A DNA stretch of 64,000 bases from Aphrocallistes beatrix (Eukaryota > Porifera > Hexactinellida > Sceptrulophora > Aphrocallistidae), in NCBI GenBank assembly GCA_963281255.1, contig OY725505.1, positions 2,356,001-2,420,000 of the forward strand, read 5' to 3'. The stretch's first letter is position 1; each line of letters starts with the position of its first letter. A model generated the notes under the pieces. It was not told the DNA's origin. It worked only from the letters and a program-made list of their open reading frames with translations, and did not search any database. Of this stretch, positions 36,501-47,240 are shown piece after piece. A program made the position numbers and the translations under genes.

Positions 36501-38654
36501 CACCTGAAGGAACAGAGGGTAGAGTCTTCCGGATGATATCAACTGAATAAGGCCCTGATCCTATCTTCGTCAAAATCCTTGATTTTATATGATATACGAC
36601 GTTCTCTTGTAATTGAGTTAAATTTGTATTCACGCTACTAATCCAATTGGTGTCTGGTAGTACATCTATTGTGTTGACAGTTTGGTCGATAGATTCGCCA
36701 TAGTACACGACTTGGTATTCAGTTAGTATTCCGTTAATACCATCAATAGTAGGTGGACTCAGGGTAATGCTAATTTCATTGGTTCCGACATTTGTGACCT
36801 GTATTTGTGGGGGACTAATTGGCCTAGATTCGTTCGTCGTTGCGACTATCACGTCACTGTATGGACCTAACCCGTGGGATGTAGATGCGGCTACTTTAAC
36901 CTGATACTCTGTGAATTCATTCAAACTCACTATGCTGGCTAGCGTTGCTGTTGTAGGAGAGAGGGTAGTGTAAGAAGACGCGCTCTCCATTCGGTACTGC
37001 AGGGTGTAGCTGGTTATGATCCCATTACGATCAGTCGATGGCGGTGCTGCCCATTCAACCCTGAGAGTGGTCGCTGTAGAAGCCGTGACTCGTACATTAC
37101 TCGGGGGAGCACTGGGGCGGCTGGTGGCTGTTCTTAAAGTGTAATTATTTGAATTGACTGAATAGAGTGTACCAGTGGTCGTTACGTAGAATCGATACAC
37201 GCGGTAGGGCTTCAAGCTGGTGCTATAAGGGTAGCTACTGGTAGTCGGTGAATTCACTTCATATTTCCCATTTCCAAAGCTCAGGTCTAATGCGTGTATC
37301 TGATTCGTCACTCTCACGCTATATGTGGTAGGATCGAATTGGATTCTGGCCCGGAATTGTGCATAACTATAACTGTATCTATTGAGTGATATGGATGTCG
37401 TAAATGTAATTATTTCGCAGGAGTAACTACTGGAGGGATAATAGTTGGTACCACAACTGCAGTCATAACTTCCAACCGTATTTGTACACGTTTGCTCACA
37501 CAAATGGGTTCCTGATGTGCATTCGTCGATGTCCACGCATCTCTCTGGGTTCTGTAGCTTTTGGTATCCGGGCAAACAGTCACATCTGTATGTTCCTGGT
37601 TGATTGACGCACTTCTTTGGAGATGGACATAAGTTAGAATTTTCAGTACATTCGTCTATATCGAGGCAAGTTGATTTATCGGAATCAAGTCTATATCCAG
37701 AAATACATCCACATGTGTAACTTCCTTCGCTATTGGTACATAATTGGTTGCATAACCTTGGCACCTGTTGACACTCATTGATATCTTCACATGCTTTTCC
37801 GTCAGAAGCAAGAGTGTATCCCGTGCTACAGCGACATGAGTAAGTGCCAACACTATTTTCACAGTAATGCTCACAACCATGCGAGCTTGAAGTACATTCA
37901 TTGATGTCATAACATGAACGTCGATTCCCAGTAAGGTAGTAGCCGCTTCGACAGGAGCAACGGAAGGATCCAACTGTATTCGTGCAGTAGTGTTGACATC
38001 TCCCATTATTAGAAGCGCACTCGTTGGTATCGAGACATGACCTTCGATTGGACGAGAGATAGTAACCCGTGTTACAGGTACACGTGAACGAACCAGCATT
38101 GTTTGTACAAGTGTGAGCACAGCCTCCGTTACTACTGGAGCACTCGTTGATATCGTTACAGTATCTTCCGCTCGACAATGTATACCCAGTGTTACAACTA
38201 CATGTGAAGGATCCTACAGTGTTCCTACAAATTTGGGCGCAGTTGTCTGTGTTACGTGAGCACTCATTGATATCGACACATGTCTTTCTATTCGAAGATA
38301 GTTCATAGCCAGCATTACAATCGCAATAATACGAACCAGCAGTGTTTCTGCAATAGTGGGCACATCCATCTGTGTTCCGAGAGCATTCATTAATATCGTA
38401 GCAACTCTTCCCATTATACGAACTCAGGTAATAACCTGTTCTGCAACTACAACTGTATGACCCTGGTGTGTTTGAACAATAGTGGGCACATCCATCAGTA
38501 TTATAATAACATTCGTTATAATCATAGCATGAAGAACCTGATTTGTAGTAACCAGTTTTACAAGAACATGTATATCCTCCTCCGTTGCCAACATTATTGC
38601 AGTTCTGTGTCACTGAATTACAACTGTGTCGGCCACTTGTACATTCGTTCAGAT
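30547..38654 (-). CDS. DSL-adhesion GPCR, giant 3' exon: EGF, FN3, EGF, HormR, GAIN/GPS, 7-TM
   Basis: The exon begins at acceptor atatatttag|AT (AG 38656-38655), completing the GAT codon left by the DSL exon, and encodes about 2,702 residues to TAG. Order by coordinates: ten D-x-N/D-E-C calcium-binding-type EGF repeats (38654-37430); about twelve fibronectin III domains plus a possible divergent first one (37430-33590); five Notch/Delta-type EGFs (about 33575-33005); a hormone-receptor domain with PC...ATRKC...GVWKSPDMTEC (33003-32820); a GAIN-like region; a GPS with HLSTF where cleavage would fall before Ser (about 31,953); seven hydrophobic helices with CWFS and GWIVP (about 31,900-31,170); and a Ser/Glu-rich cytoplasmic tail of about 205 residues. 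The GPS keeps only two of the usual four cysteines. It is a cell-surface adhesion-type receptor. Confidence 0.93.
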
Positions 38655-39680
38655 CTAAATATATAATCTGAATTAAAAAATATAAGATATAGTCTTTTTT
38701 CGTAAATGAATTTTTTTTCAGTTTATAAAATCTAAACAAATAAATAAATAAGTAATTGAAGATATCATATTCGGATAAGGTCGTTGAAATCAAGTTGCTG
38801 CGAAACTTTTTCACTTTTTGATTAATTTAAACACCAAATTCCTATATACCATATAATATGGCGTATATAATCGAATAGTAACAGGGGTTATTAATTTTCA
38901 TCCCCATTTACGTCCGGATATTTTGAGTTTTCAATGAATATAACTGCGAGAGTGAATCAAAAAATCGTAGAAGGAAAGAATTTACCGTTAGTATTTTTTA
39001 ATTTACAAAAAAGTATACACGGTATAGGTGAGGATGTTGACAATATCAAATTCAGAAGCATATTTGATTATCCCATAAAATCGTTGCAACCATATTATTC
39101 AATTGTAGATTTAAGTCCGACGACAGACAAGCAAACAAACAACAAATCATTGAGATTGAAAAGACTTGGTTGTGTCAATAATTATCAGTCTGGTGATAGT
39201 GCGGTACGGTTAACAACACACAAAATAGTGCATTATTTGCATCATTATGATGCAATGTTACTCAAATTGTTGCTTCAAATTCAGAATTTCACACATCGAG
39301 TAGGTATTCAAAAGTATTCAAAATTTTGTTGAAAATGAGAGGAAATAGAGATTAATTTACTTCAGACGAAATGTTCACTGGGCATCTCAACACATTTGCA
39401 TGTAAATATACAGTATTGTTGTCAAGTGACGATGACTTGAAAAAAATCAGAAATCAACTTGTCGATCGCGATCGCCAGGATGGGAATCCCTGGTTTAGGG
39501 TATCTTTTAAACGTTAAAGATGATCAATATCATTCAATTGAATATGTAGTTAAATATCCAAAAATTCCCGAAATTTGATCATAAATTATCATTGTCGCCG
39601 AAATCTCCATCTAAACTGGTTGAAAGCATTATTTACCGTACTATTAGGCTTTGGTGTTTTTTATTCATATGTAGGCATCA

Positions 39681-40112
39681 CGAATTGATTGAAGAAACTG
39701 TCAGTCACAGAAGGCTGATTTTTGCCATGTGGGAGTCTTTTGGCTATGGCTCCACTAAGTTATGGCCTCAGACGAAAATGTCGAATCATCATGGAATTAT
39801 TACGTCATTGTCACCTTTTTTATAATTAGAAATTTCAGTTTTTCGACCATAACTCAGCCATTTTAGGTGATAGAAGGCTGAAATTTTAATAGAATGTATA
39901 CATAAATATACTTCACATATCAACTACTATCAAAAAAGATAACTCATCACTCTGTTATGATGTCATCATTACTCATCAAAAGTTTGAAAATTGACAAATT
40001 TTGTAATTTTCCGAGTGATATCGATTTTAACAGTAGGACAGTACAACAGTAGGACATGTATTTAGAGATCTTATCGCCCATATAATTAATCAATGCGACC
40101 CCAGGCGCCCAC
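39681..40112 (+). mobile_element. Helitron-like family A, degraded copy without ends
   Basis: Matches the family from CGAATTGATTGAAGAAACTG to near the 3' end, but lacks the 5' TCCTTACT start and the terminal hairpin. Both TGACGTCA sites are mutated, so this is an older copy. Confidence 0.7.
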
Positions 40113-40311
40113 CTTGAGTAGGTGCCAAAAGTGACTCAACGAAAATGAGAAGAGATATAGATTATGCTACTTGAGAAGAATGTTTACTAGGCATTACAAA
40201 ACATTGCTACGTTCACATTTTCATGATAAGGTGATAATGACTCATCAATATTGCATCATGTATAGAAAATATCAAAAATATATACGTATGAGTTTTTTTC
40301 CTCTACCTTTC

Positions 40312-40490
40312 TTAGGCAATCGCCATACAGACATCCCATAAATGCGCTGCGATATCAAGTTAGTATAGTCTAGCACAGTTATTGCTGCTCAATAAGTCCC
40401 ACTGTGCTAGATGATACTCGGTGTCGCGGCGCATTGTGGGATGTCGGGATGGTGACTGTCTGAGAAAGGTGGAGGCGAATTGGAGTATCC
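40312..40490. repeat. Inverted-repeat MITE, second copy of the 25,120 family
   Basis: Arms: ctttcttaggcaatcgcca...acatcccataaatgcgc facing gcgcattgtgggatgtcgg...gtctgagaaagg. The arms pair over most of their length. Confidence 0.65.
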
Positions 40491-40733
40491 TTTTTGATAT
40501 TTTGTCTAACAATGGGCAAAGTTATTCGATGATGCGATTATTATTAATTGCGAAAATTAGTATGGATTTTCGAGAAATAAAATATTTAACTATCTAGTAA
40601 CTATTCTAGTCGGTCCAATATCCAAATGAGGCATTAAATCAATTAAAAAAATTTACTCTACGTAGGTGGTGACAATAAAGTTCCATTTACTACTTGGGGG
40701 TATTATACGAGTATATACCGTTATTATAAGAGA

Positions 40734-41231
40734 CAAGCGCGCTTCGCTTGCTTGCGCTGCGCGGCTGGCGGATACTTTGTGTGCGCCGGAGGTTACTTTG
40801 ATTAATAATAAGGGTGATAACATCTCTAAATACGTCGTCCTACTGTTATAATCGATATCGCACGAAAAATCACCAAATTTGTTAATTTTTACAATTTTGA
40901 AGCGTAATGATGACTTCATAACAGAATGACGAGTCATCATTTTTTGACGATAGTTGCATCATATGTGAGGTATGTTACTATACACATTCTATTAAAATTT
41001 CAGTCTTTTATCTCCTATAATGACTGAGTTATGCTCGAATAACTGTATTGCTTAACTTTTAAAAATGTGACAATGACGTCATAATTCCATGATGAGCCGA
41101 CATTTTCGTTTGAGCTCACAACTTACTGGAGCCATAGCCAAAAGACTCCAATCAGCTTCTCTAAGCCTGGCAGTTTCTTCAATCGATTCGTTATATATAT
41201 ATATATATTAATCGAGTTTTAATAGTAAGGA
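40734..41231 (-). mobile_element. Helitron-like family A, complete minus-strand copy
   Basis: In reverse it starts TCCTTACTATTAAAACTCGA and ends in the CGCTTG hairpin at 40734. The flanking bases are A and T as in the other copies. One TGACGTCA is intact. Confidence 0.78.
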
Positions 41232-41264
41232 TGCTATATAGGAGTATCGCGTTTCAATCATAAG

Positions 41265-41850
41265 CGCCAAGTGTGGGTACCTGGGGGGGCGTGGTGCCGG
41301 GAAGTGTAGCAACGGAGGAAGCTGTGGTATGGCAGGACTTCACAAAAACTTATAGGTTACAACCAGAGGCGGCGCCAGGACGCCGCCACTGGGGGGGCAC
41401 CTTGGGGGCACAAATCATTTCCAGTGGGGCACCAACATTTTTTGGGTACAGATTACCCGCCAATGAGAACTAATAGGTATATAGTACATATACGTATATA
41501 TATATACACATATTATGTTATTTTATTACACTTAAATATTGGTGTACACTATTGAATTAGAGAAACCTGTTTATCGATATAATATAAGCCCAGTAAAATA
41601 GTGCGAAGGCATGGACAAATGAATGACGCATGTATTCCTGTCGGAAATTGGTGCCCCCTGGCCCCCCCACTGGTTACAACTAAACCCCAAATTATGTTTA
41701 GATGTATATCCCAATTACATTTTTTCCACCATAGTCTGAGATTTTCTTTTCCATAGGTGACAACAATAGCTGTAGATTGATATTTGAGCGTCTAAGATTC
41801 AATTATTTTTGTGGAGGCTTGCCCCCCAGGATTTATTTTATTTTCCAAAA
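41265..41850. repeat. Dispersed repeat shared with 62,270-62,475, interrupted by an hAT-like MITE
   Basis: Sequence such as gccaagtgtgggtac, tgtggtatggcaggacttcac and aactaaaccccaaa matches the reverse strand at 62,270-62,475. The second copy lacks the insertion at 41364-41672 and so supplies its empty site. Confidence 0.75.
41364..41672. mobile_element. hAT-like MITE with 8-bp target duplication and empty site
   Basis: Ends CAGAGGCGGCGCC and GGCCCCCCCACTG are flanked by exact 8-bp repeats gttacaac (41356-41363, 41673-41680). The uninterrupted copy near 62,375 reads ggtcacaactaaacccc at the same place, confirming the duplication was made by insertion. Confidence 0.88.
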
Positions 41851-41923
41851 CTTGGCGCCTATGGTTCCAATAAAACTAGTTTAGATTTAATATAAGAATC
41901 AGAATGCATTTAAATATACTTAC

Positions 41924-42227
41924 CATATCTGCAATCTGTTCCTGTCCATCCGCTATTGCAAACCTTGCTTCCAGAACTAGAGCAAGTGTAGTGTCCATAG
42001 TAGTCATTACGTGCCCTGCAATATACGGTGCATAGGTTGCCATAGTAATCAGTATTGCATGTGAATCTAAATTTTATTTCATAATAGTGATCACCACTAA
42101 ATGTGTGTCTCGATGTTGTCCAAGTACTCGATGCCCAATAATATGTTCGATGCCACCACACCGTTCCTAGGCCATCATCCCAAATACCATCATCATCCCA
42201 TCCTTCCATTTCCACTCTAAACCGTCC
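41924..42227 (-). CDS. DSL-adhesion GPCR gene, exon with end of the MNNL/C2 domain and complete DSL domain
   Basis: A 304-nt exon with acceptor tttctactag|GGACGG and donor TATG|gtaagt. The first part, with aromatic-rich VEMEGWDDDG and WTTSRHTF, fits the C-terminal part of the Notch-ligand N-terminal (C2-like) domain. The second part is a textbook DSL domain with all six cysteines: CNTDYYGNLCTVYC, a DYYGHYTC segment, KVCNSGWTGTDC. DSL domains bind Notch EGF repeats. The exon starts on a codon boundary after the exon at 42303 and leaves one G completed by the giant exon at 38654, placing EGF 1 directly after DSL, as in Delta and Jagged. Confidence 0.93.
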
Positions 42228-42302
42228 CTAGTAGAAATTATACATTGGTCAAAACGCGAATAAGTGTTTTTTTGAGGATCGGAAATTAAGTCTATCACTT
42301 AC

Positions 42303-42554
42303 CGAAAAACTATTAGAAGTCGTATAATAATACACCTTGTTCATTGTTTGCGAATTTCCGCCCGCTCTGTAATAGTTAGTGGTAAAACTACCACAACTGC
42401 TGAAGCTGTCGTAGCACTCTTTCCATCTGAAATAGAAATAAACATCACATTCACCTCCGAACCATCCATCACAATCGCTTCCATCATAGAGCTCTCCCTT
42501 CACATCATACTTGTAATAATTCACAGATACTGTTCCTGTGTTCTCTACGACCAC
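42303..42554 (-). CDS. DSL-adhesion GPCR gene, exon with the Notch-ligand N-terminal (MNNL) domain
   Basis: An 84-codon exon in phase 0 at both ends. The acceptor is ttattttatttag|GTGGTC and the donor is TTTTCG|gtaagtg. The sequence GTVSVNYYKYDVKGELYDG followed by SDCDGWFGGECDVYFYF reproduces the MNNL pattern of Delta/Jagged (strand-forming start, K/N-x-G-x-L, CDG, G-x-CD-x-YF). It joins in frame to the DSL exon. A signal-peptide exon must lie further upstream (above 42,555) but could not be identified; the first 500 bp upstream has no open frame with a start codon that splices in phase. Confidence 0.88.
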
Positions 42555-42556
42555 CT

Positions 42557-43216
42557 AAATAAAATAAAGACAAAAAGTTCATAACTTAATGTTTTTATCA
42601 AATACTCACACTGTTGGGGCTTATTTGGGAAGTTATGCGGGTGGAATTTATGAAGTTATGAGGAGAGGAAATCTATCCTTCATAATCTTGCTAGCTATCG
42701 GTATTTTCGATTAGTGCTTGCTTTATGTATCAAAAAGATCGAACTTTAGTGATATAAAATTATACTCATGTATCAGAGAATGAAAGGTTCGAATCGTTTG
42801 AACTGGAATGTACGAACGCAAGAAATCTAAAGAATTTTCGATGAACAAACATAACGAATGCTGATGGAGTTGGTGCCCATCTAAACTCTTTAAAAGTCAA
42901 CGCATACATGTTTCAACTTTTTTTCATGCGACTTTGTTGCATCTTGTATGATGGCTTTAACTTCAAAATGAAGTTACTAACTTTTGGTAATTTTAAATAG
43001 TAAGGTGTAAAATGCATCATAAGATTTCACATCAAAAATTCACATCACAGCAAATTTTCACCAAATTTCACATCAAATTACATTTCACATTTCACATCAT
43101 TTCACATCAAATTAATCAAATTTCACATCAAATTTCACATCATTTCACATCAAATTAAATACAAATCACACCAAATTTCACATCAAAAATATCTTTCAAT
43201 GTCAAATTATTATACA
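42557..43216. other. 5' flank/first intron of the DSL-GPCR gene, with (tttcacatca)n low-complexity tract
   Basis: From about 43,020 to 43,190 the sequence is a degenerate tandem array of ttcacatca/aaatttcacatc units. No signal-peptide exon was seen. Confidence 0.5.
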
Positions 43217-44253
43217 CAAGCGCGCTTCGCTTGCTTGCGCTGCGGGGCTTACGGACACTGCGTGTCCGCAGAGTCGCGCCTGGAGTTACTCAATCTAACC
43301 TATTCTGGGATTTTTTCACTTTATATAAATATTTTAAACAAAGGTTAACAAATAATTTCTCATATGGATCCGAAAATATAATATTCAAAATCAACAGCAC
43401 TAAAAAACCCATGTCAACCGTTGGAAGCTAGTCTCTAGCCTATTTTTGTAATTTGTTTACTTTATGTACCTATTGTAAATAAAAGTAAACAAAAAATTTA
43501 TCATATAGACCTGAAAATATGATATTCGAAATCTACACCCCTGAAAACCCCATGTCACCCGTTGGAAGCTAGTCTCCAGCCTATTTTTGTAATTTGTTAT
43601 TGTTTACTTTATGTATCTATTGTAGACAAAAGTAAACAAATTAACTATCATATTTACTCGAAAGTATGATATTCGCAATCTACACCCCTGAAAACCCCAT
43701 GTCAACCGTTGAAAGCAAGTTTCTAACATAATTTTGAAATTTGTTTACTTTATGTACCTATTGTAAATAAAAGTAAACAAATAATTTATCATATAGACCT
43801 GAAAATATGATATTCGAAATCTACACCCCTGAAAACCCCATGTCACCCGTGGGAAGCTAGTCTCTGGCATATTTTTCAAAATTCGTCAAATGGTGTGAAA
43901 ATATGTATATAAAGGTGTGAAAATACGCACATAATCTTTTTTATTGCTATACATTATGATACATTTAAAATATCAAATATAAGTGTGGCTTAATAACAAT
44001 GACAGTGTATTGTAGTGCGTACAATGATTTCTATTGTGATAGTGTAGTCATTTATTTAGTGTAGAAAAGGTGTGAAAAATTGTTTTCCATTTTTTGCAGA
44101 GGTGTGAAGATTTCGCTTAGATCTTAGAACTTAATCGTAGTCATATCATTTGACACCTACATGCCAATTTTCACACCTCTATGACTTCCCAATTCTTCAA
44201 TCAATTCGGACAAACACATTTTTTTAAAAATCCTAGCATTTTAATATATAAGA
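43217..44253 (-). mobile_element. Helitron-like family B, copy 2, with internal tandem units
   Basis: On the minus strand it starts A|TCTTATATATTAAAATGCTAG at 44253 and ends in the CGCTTG hairpin at 43217, flanked by T. Between about 43,300 and 43,860 it carries three to four tandem units of about 145 bp, each with aatttgtttactttatg, agtaaacaaa and ctacacccctgaaaacccca. Copy number differs from the copy at 22856. It lies just upstream of the DSL-GPCR exons. Confidence 0.78.
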
Positions 44254-44262
44254 TTTCACATA

Positions 44263-44404
44263 CAGTCGAAGTAGATTTTTTGTCCGATTTCATCACCTCA
44301 GTAAGCGACAAAAATACGACTTTTTTGTAATAGGGTTACTATTAAAAATCAAGCAATGTTTACAGAGGCCTAGCGACAAAAAACGGCCGGTAAAAACTTC
44401 GACT
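44263..44404. mobile_element. 142-bp pogo-like MITE
   Basis: Inverted ends CAGTCGAAGTAGATTTTTTG and CAGTCGAAGTTTTTACCGG (reverse complement), flanked by TA on both sides. Confidence 0.75.
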
Positions 44405-45153
44405 GTATTTTCAGTCAAATTATAGTATCAGAAGTTTGTAATAGAGTACGTGTGCTCCTACCGAAATAGTATTATAAGTGCCATTGAATTGCAAATATTT
44501 TTCTGGGTCGCAAACCTCCAGATTATGATCTGGAGCAAAATAATATTGCAAAGTAATATTAAATATTGCAAAGTAATATTAAATATTGCAAAGTAATATT
44601 GCAAATAGCAAAATAATATATTTACATACTCAGAGATAAAAAATAATCTAAACTAAATTTAGATCGCTAAATTAGCTAAATTAACCTAATGTTTTTATTT
44701 TTTCAAAAATAATTGAACAAAATCGATTCTTTTATAAACATATTTTCTGTATAGTCATCAGAATTGGATCTCTGTGAAAAATATGGTTCGTTATACAGAA
44801 ATCTTATATATTAAAACGCTAGGATTTTTTTGTTCGTTTGTTTGTTTGTTTGTCCGAATTGTTTGAAAAGTCGTAGAGATACGAAAATTGGCATGTAGGT
44901 GTCAAATGATGAATCTACGATTAATTTCGAAAATCTAAGCGAAATTTTCACACCTCTGCAAAAAAAATGGAGAACAATTTTTCACACTTTTTCTATACAA
45001 AATAAATGACTACACTATCACAATCGAAATCATCGTATGACACTACAATAGATCGTCATTGTTATTAAAAGCCACAACTTATGTTTGATATCTTAAATGT
45101 ATTAGTGTATGGCAATAAAAAAGATTATGTGCATATTTTCACACCTCTATATA

Positions 45154-45617
45154 CACTGCCTGAACAAAAGTATTCGTACACCCCATAATTCCCCATATAA
45201 ATAGTTATAATATACTGATTTATTTAGCGAGTCAAGGTATTTAATTGGTAAGAGATACACTTAATTTGTCTTCAAATTCGAATTCTTCACATTCAAATTA
45301 CCCACTTTATAAGCTTTTAACTTAATTACTCTCCTTCAAAATTAAGTATTTTCGACATTTGCTACCTTATGGCACATATCACGAGTTATCACCATTGTAT
45401 ATGATGGCATAAGTGGTACGAGGTGGCACAGTCTGAGAATATTTAACCTTGTGAGAGATTAATCGAGTGGAAAGATCATAAAATGAGTAATTCGAATTTG
45501 AAGTTAAATTAAGCGGATCTCTTACCAATTAAATACCTTGACTCGCTAAATAAATCAGTATTATAACTATTTGTATGGGAAATTATGGAGTGTACGAATA
45601 CTTTTGTTCAGGCAGTG
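45154..45617. mobile_element. Tc1-type MITE with about 100-bp inverted termini, nested in family B
   Basis: Ends begin CACTGCCTGAACAAAAGTAT on both strands and stay nearly identical for over 100 bp. TA flanks both sides. The equivalent uninterrupted sequence in the B copy near 43,900 reads (reverse strand) tttatatacatattttcaca, i.e. a single TA, confirming the target duplication. Confidence 0.9.
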
Positions 45618-45732
45618 TACATATTTTCACACCATTTGACGAATTTTGAAAATATGCTAGAGACTAGCTTCCAACGGGGGACATTGGGTTTTTAGGGGTG
45701 TTGATTTCGAATATCATATTTTCAGATCTATA

Positions 45733-45762
45733 TCCTTACTATTAAAACTCGATTAATGTATA

Positions 45763-45797
<35 letters not shown>

Positions 45798-46273
45798 GTA
45801 CGAATTGATTGAAGAAACTACCGGGCGTAGAAAGCTGATTTTTGGCATGTGGGAGTATTTTGGCTATGGCTCCAGTAAGTTCTGAGCTCAGAGCAAAATG
45901 TCGACTCATCATGGAATTATGACGTCATTGTCACATTTTTAAAAGTTAAGCAATACAGTTATTCGAGCATAGCTCAGCCATTATAGGAGATAGAAGGCTG
46001 AAATTTTAATAGAATCTGTATACTAACATACCTCACATATGATGCAGCTATCATCAAAAATGATGACTCATCACTTTGTTATGACGTCATCATTACTCAT
46101 CAAAAATTTTAAAAATTGACAAATTTGGTTATTTTTCGTGCGATATCGATTATAACAGTTGTACAGGCGTATTTAGGGATGTTATCTCCCTTATAATTAA
46201 TCAATGTGACCACAGGCGACCGAAGGGAGCCTCCGGCGGACACAAAGTGTCCGCCAGCCGCGAAGCGCGCTTG
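45733..46273 (+). mobile_element. Helitron-like family A, complete copy nested in family B
   Basis: Left flank cagatctata, right flank tgataaatt. The empty site in the related B copies (reverse strand near 43,500 and 43,790) reads tctatatgataaatt. The insertion therefore fell between A and T without any duplication, the Helitron signature. It carries two TGACGTCA and one TGACTCA. Confidence 0.85.
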
Positions 46274-47055
46274 TGATAAATTATTTGTTTACTTTTGTTT
46301 ACAATAGATACCTAAGTAAACAAATTACAAAAATATGCTAGAGACTAGCTTCCAACGGTTGACATGGGGTTTTTAGTGCTGTAGATTTCGAATATTATAT
46401 TTTTGGATCAATATGAGAAATTATTGTTAACTTTTGTTTACAATATTTATATAAAGGAAAAAAATCCCTAAATTGGCTGATTGAGTAACTCCACGCGCCC
46501 ACAGGGCGACTCTGCGGGCACGCACTGTCCGCAAGCTGAGCAGCGCAAGCAAGCGAAGCGTGCTTGAAACTAATAAAAACAACATCAATAACACAAACGA
46601 AGGATCACCCCCCTGATTTAGATTCAAATCCAGGCAATTTTATATTTAGAAAGGAATTGAACATTTGAATTGAAGGCTCATTGTAAAGACTACTTTTTAG
46701 TAAGTTATAAATTACAGGTTACCAAGTGTAGTAATTCGTTAGGGTATTTCAACGGGCCGATATATGTGGAAATTTTGTTCGTACTGCATGATTATTGGGT
46801 AAGAACTTTTTAATGGACTGTCCGATTTGAAAAATATTATCTTCTATATATTTAGCGAGTCTTGGAGAGTTTTACTACAGTGCACTGAATAAACGAATCA
46901 GAATTCATACACTATTTTTATAAAAATGGAGAGTACCCCCAAATCGAGCCAATAAATTGAATAAAATGGGGGGGACAATTCCAAATTCAATCCAAATTTC
47001 AAATATTGGGAGATGACCCCAAATTTGGGATGAGGCCACAAATGAATCCCTACAG

Positions 47056-47240
47056 CAGTGCTCGATAAAATCAAAATATAATAGTCGCTATCTTAACCAC
47101 CAAATTATAAATACAAGGTAAAATAGACCAGTACTTCATAAAATTTGGTGCTTACTTAGCCACCACACTCAATAATTTGGTGGCTTATCGTTAAATTTTG
47201 GTGGTTATCGCCATCAAATCTCCAGATTTGTCGAGCACTA
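47056..47240. mobile_element. hAT-type MITE with 8-bp target duplication
   Basis: Ends CAGTGCTCGATAAA and TAGTGCTCGACAAA (reverse complement of the right end). The flanks ccctacag and ccctacaa are a near-perfect 8-bp duplication. The interior repeats 'accaccaaattt'-type words. Confidence 0.8.

Larger units (their letters stand above)
38657..41921. other. 3.3-kb intron of the DSL-GPCR gene, loaded with repeats
   Basis: Donor TATG|gtaagt at 41924/41923; acceptor atttag|AT at 38655/38654. Inside are a degraded family-A Helitron-like copy (39681-40112), an inverted-repeat MITE (about 40,312-40,490), a full minus-strand family-A copy (40734-41231) and an hAT-like MITE (41364-41672). An open frame at 38934-39332 shows no recognised domain and is probably fortuitous. 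Confidence 0.7.
44802..46566 (+). mobile_element. Helitron-like family B, copy 3, host of two nested insertions
   Basis: Starts A|TCTTATATATTAAAACGCTAG and ends GCGAAGCGTGCTTG at 46566. It is split by a Tc1-like MITE (45154-45617) and by a family-A element (45733-46273). With these removed, the remainder lines up with the copy at 43217-44253. Confidence 0.78.

Noticed and set aside
38934-39332. 132-codon plus-strand ORF inside the DSL-GPCR intron
   Set aside because: No domain, splice or polyadenylation support, and it lies opposite a spliced gene in AT-rich intron; likely chance.
42590-42720. Possible upstream exon of the DSL-GPCR ending ACAGT|gtgagt
   Set aside because: The frame that joins in phase 0 has a stop about 60 bases upstream and no ATG, so it cannot supply a signal peptide by itself; acceptor support is weak.
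46427-46627. ORF with a hydrophobic, signal-peptide-like N-terminus that could be exon 1 of the DSL-GPCR
   Set aside because: It lies in the 3' end of a Helitron-like element, and the same GC-rich segment recurs in many copies.
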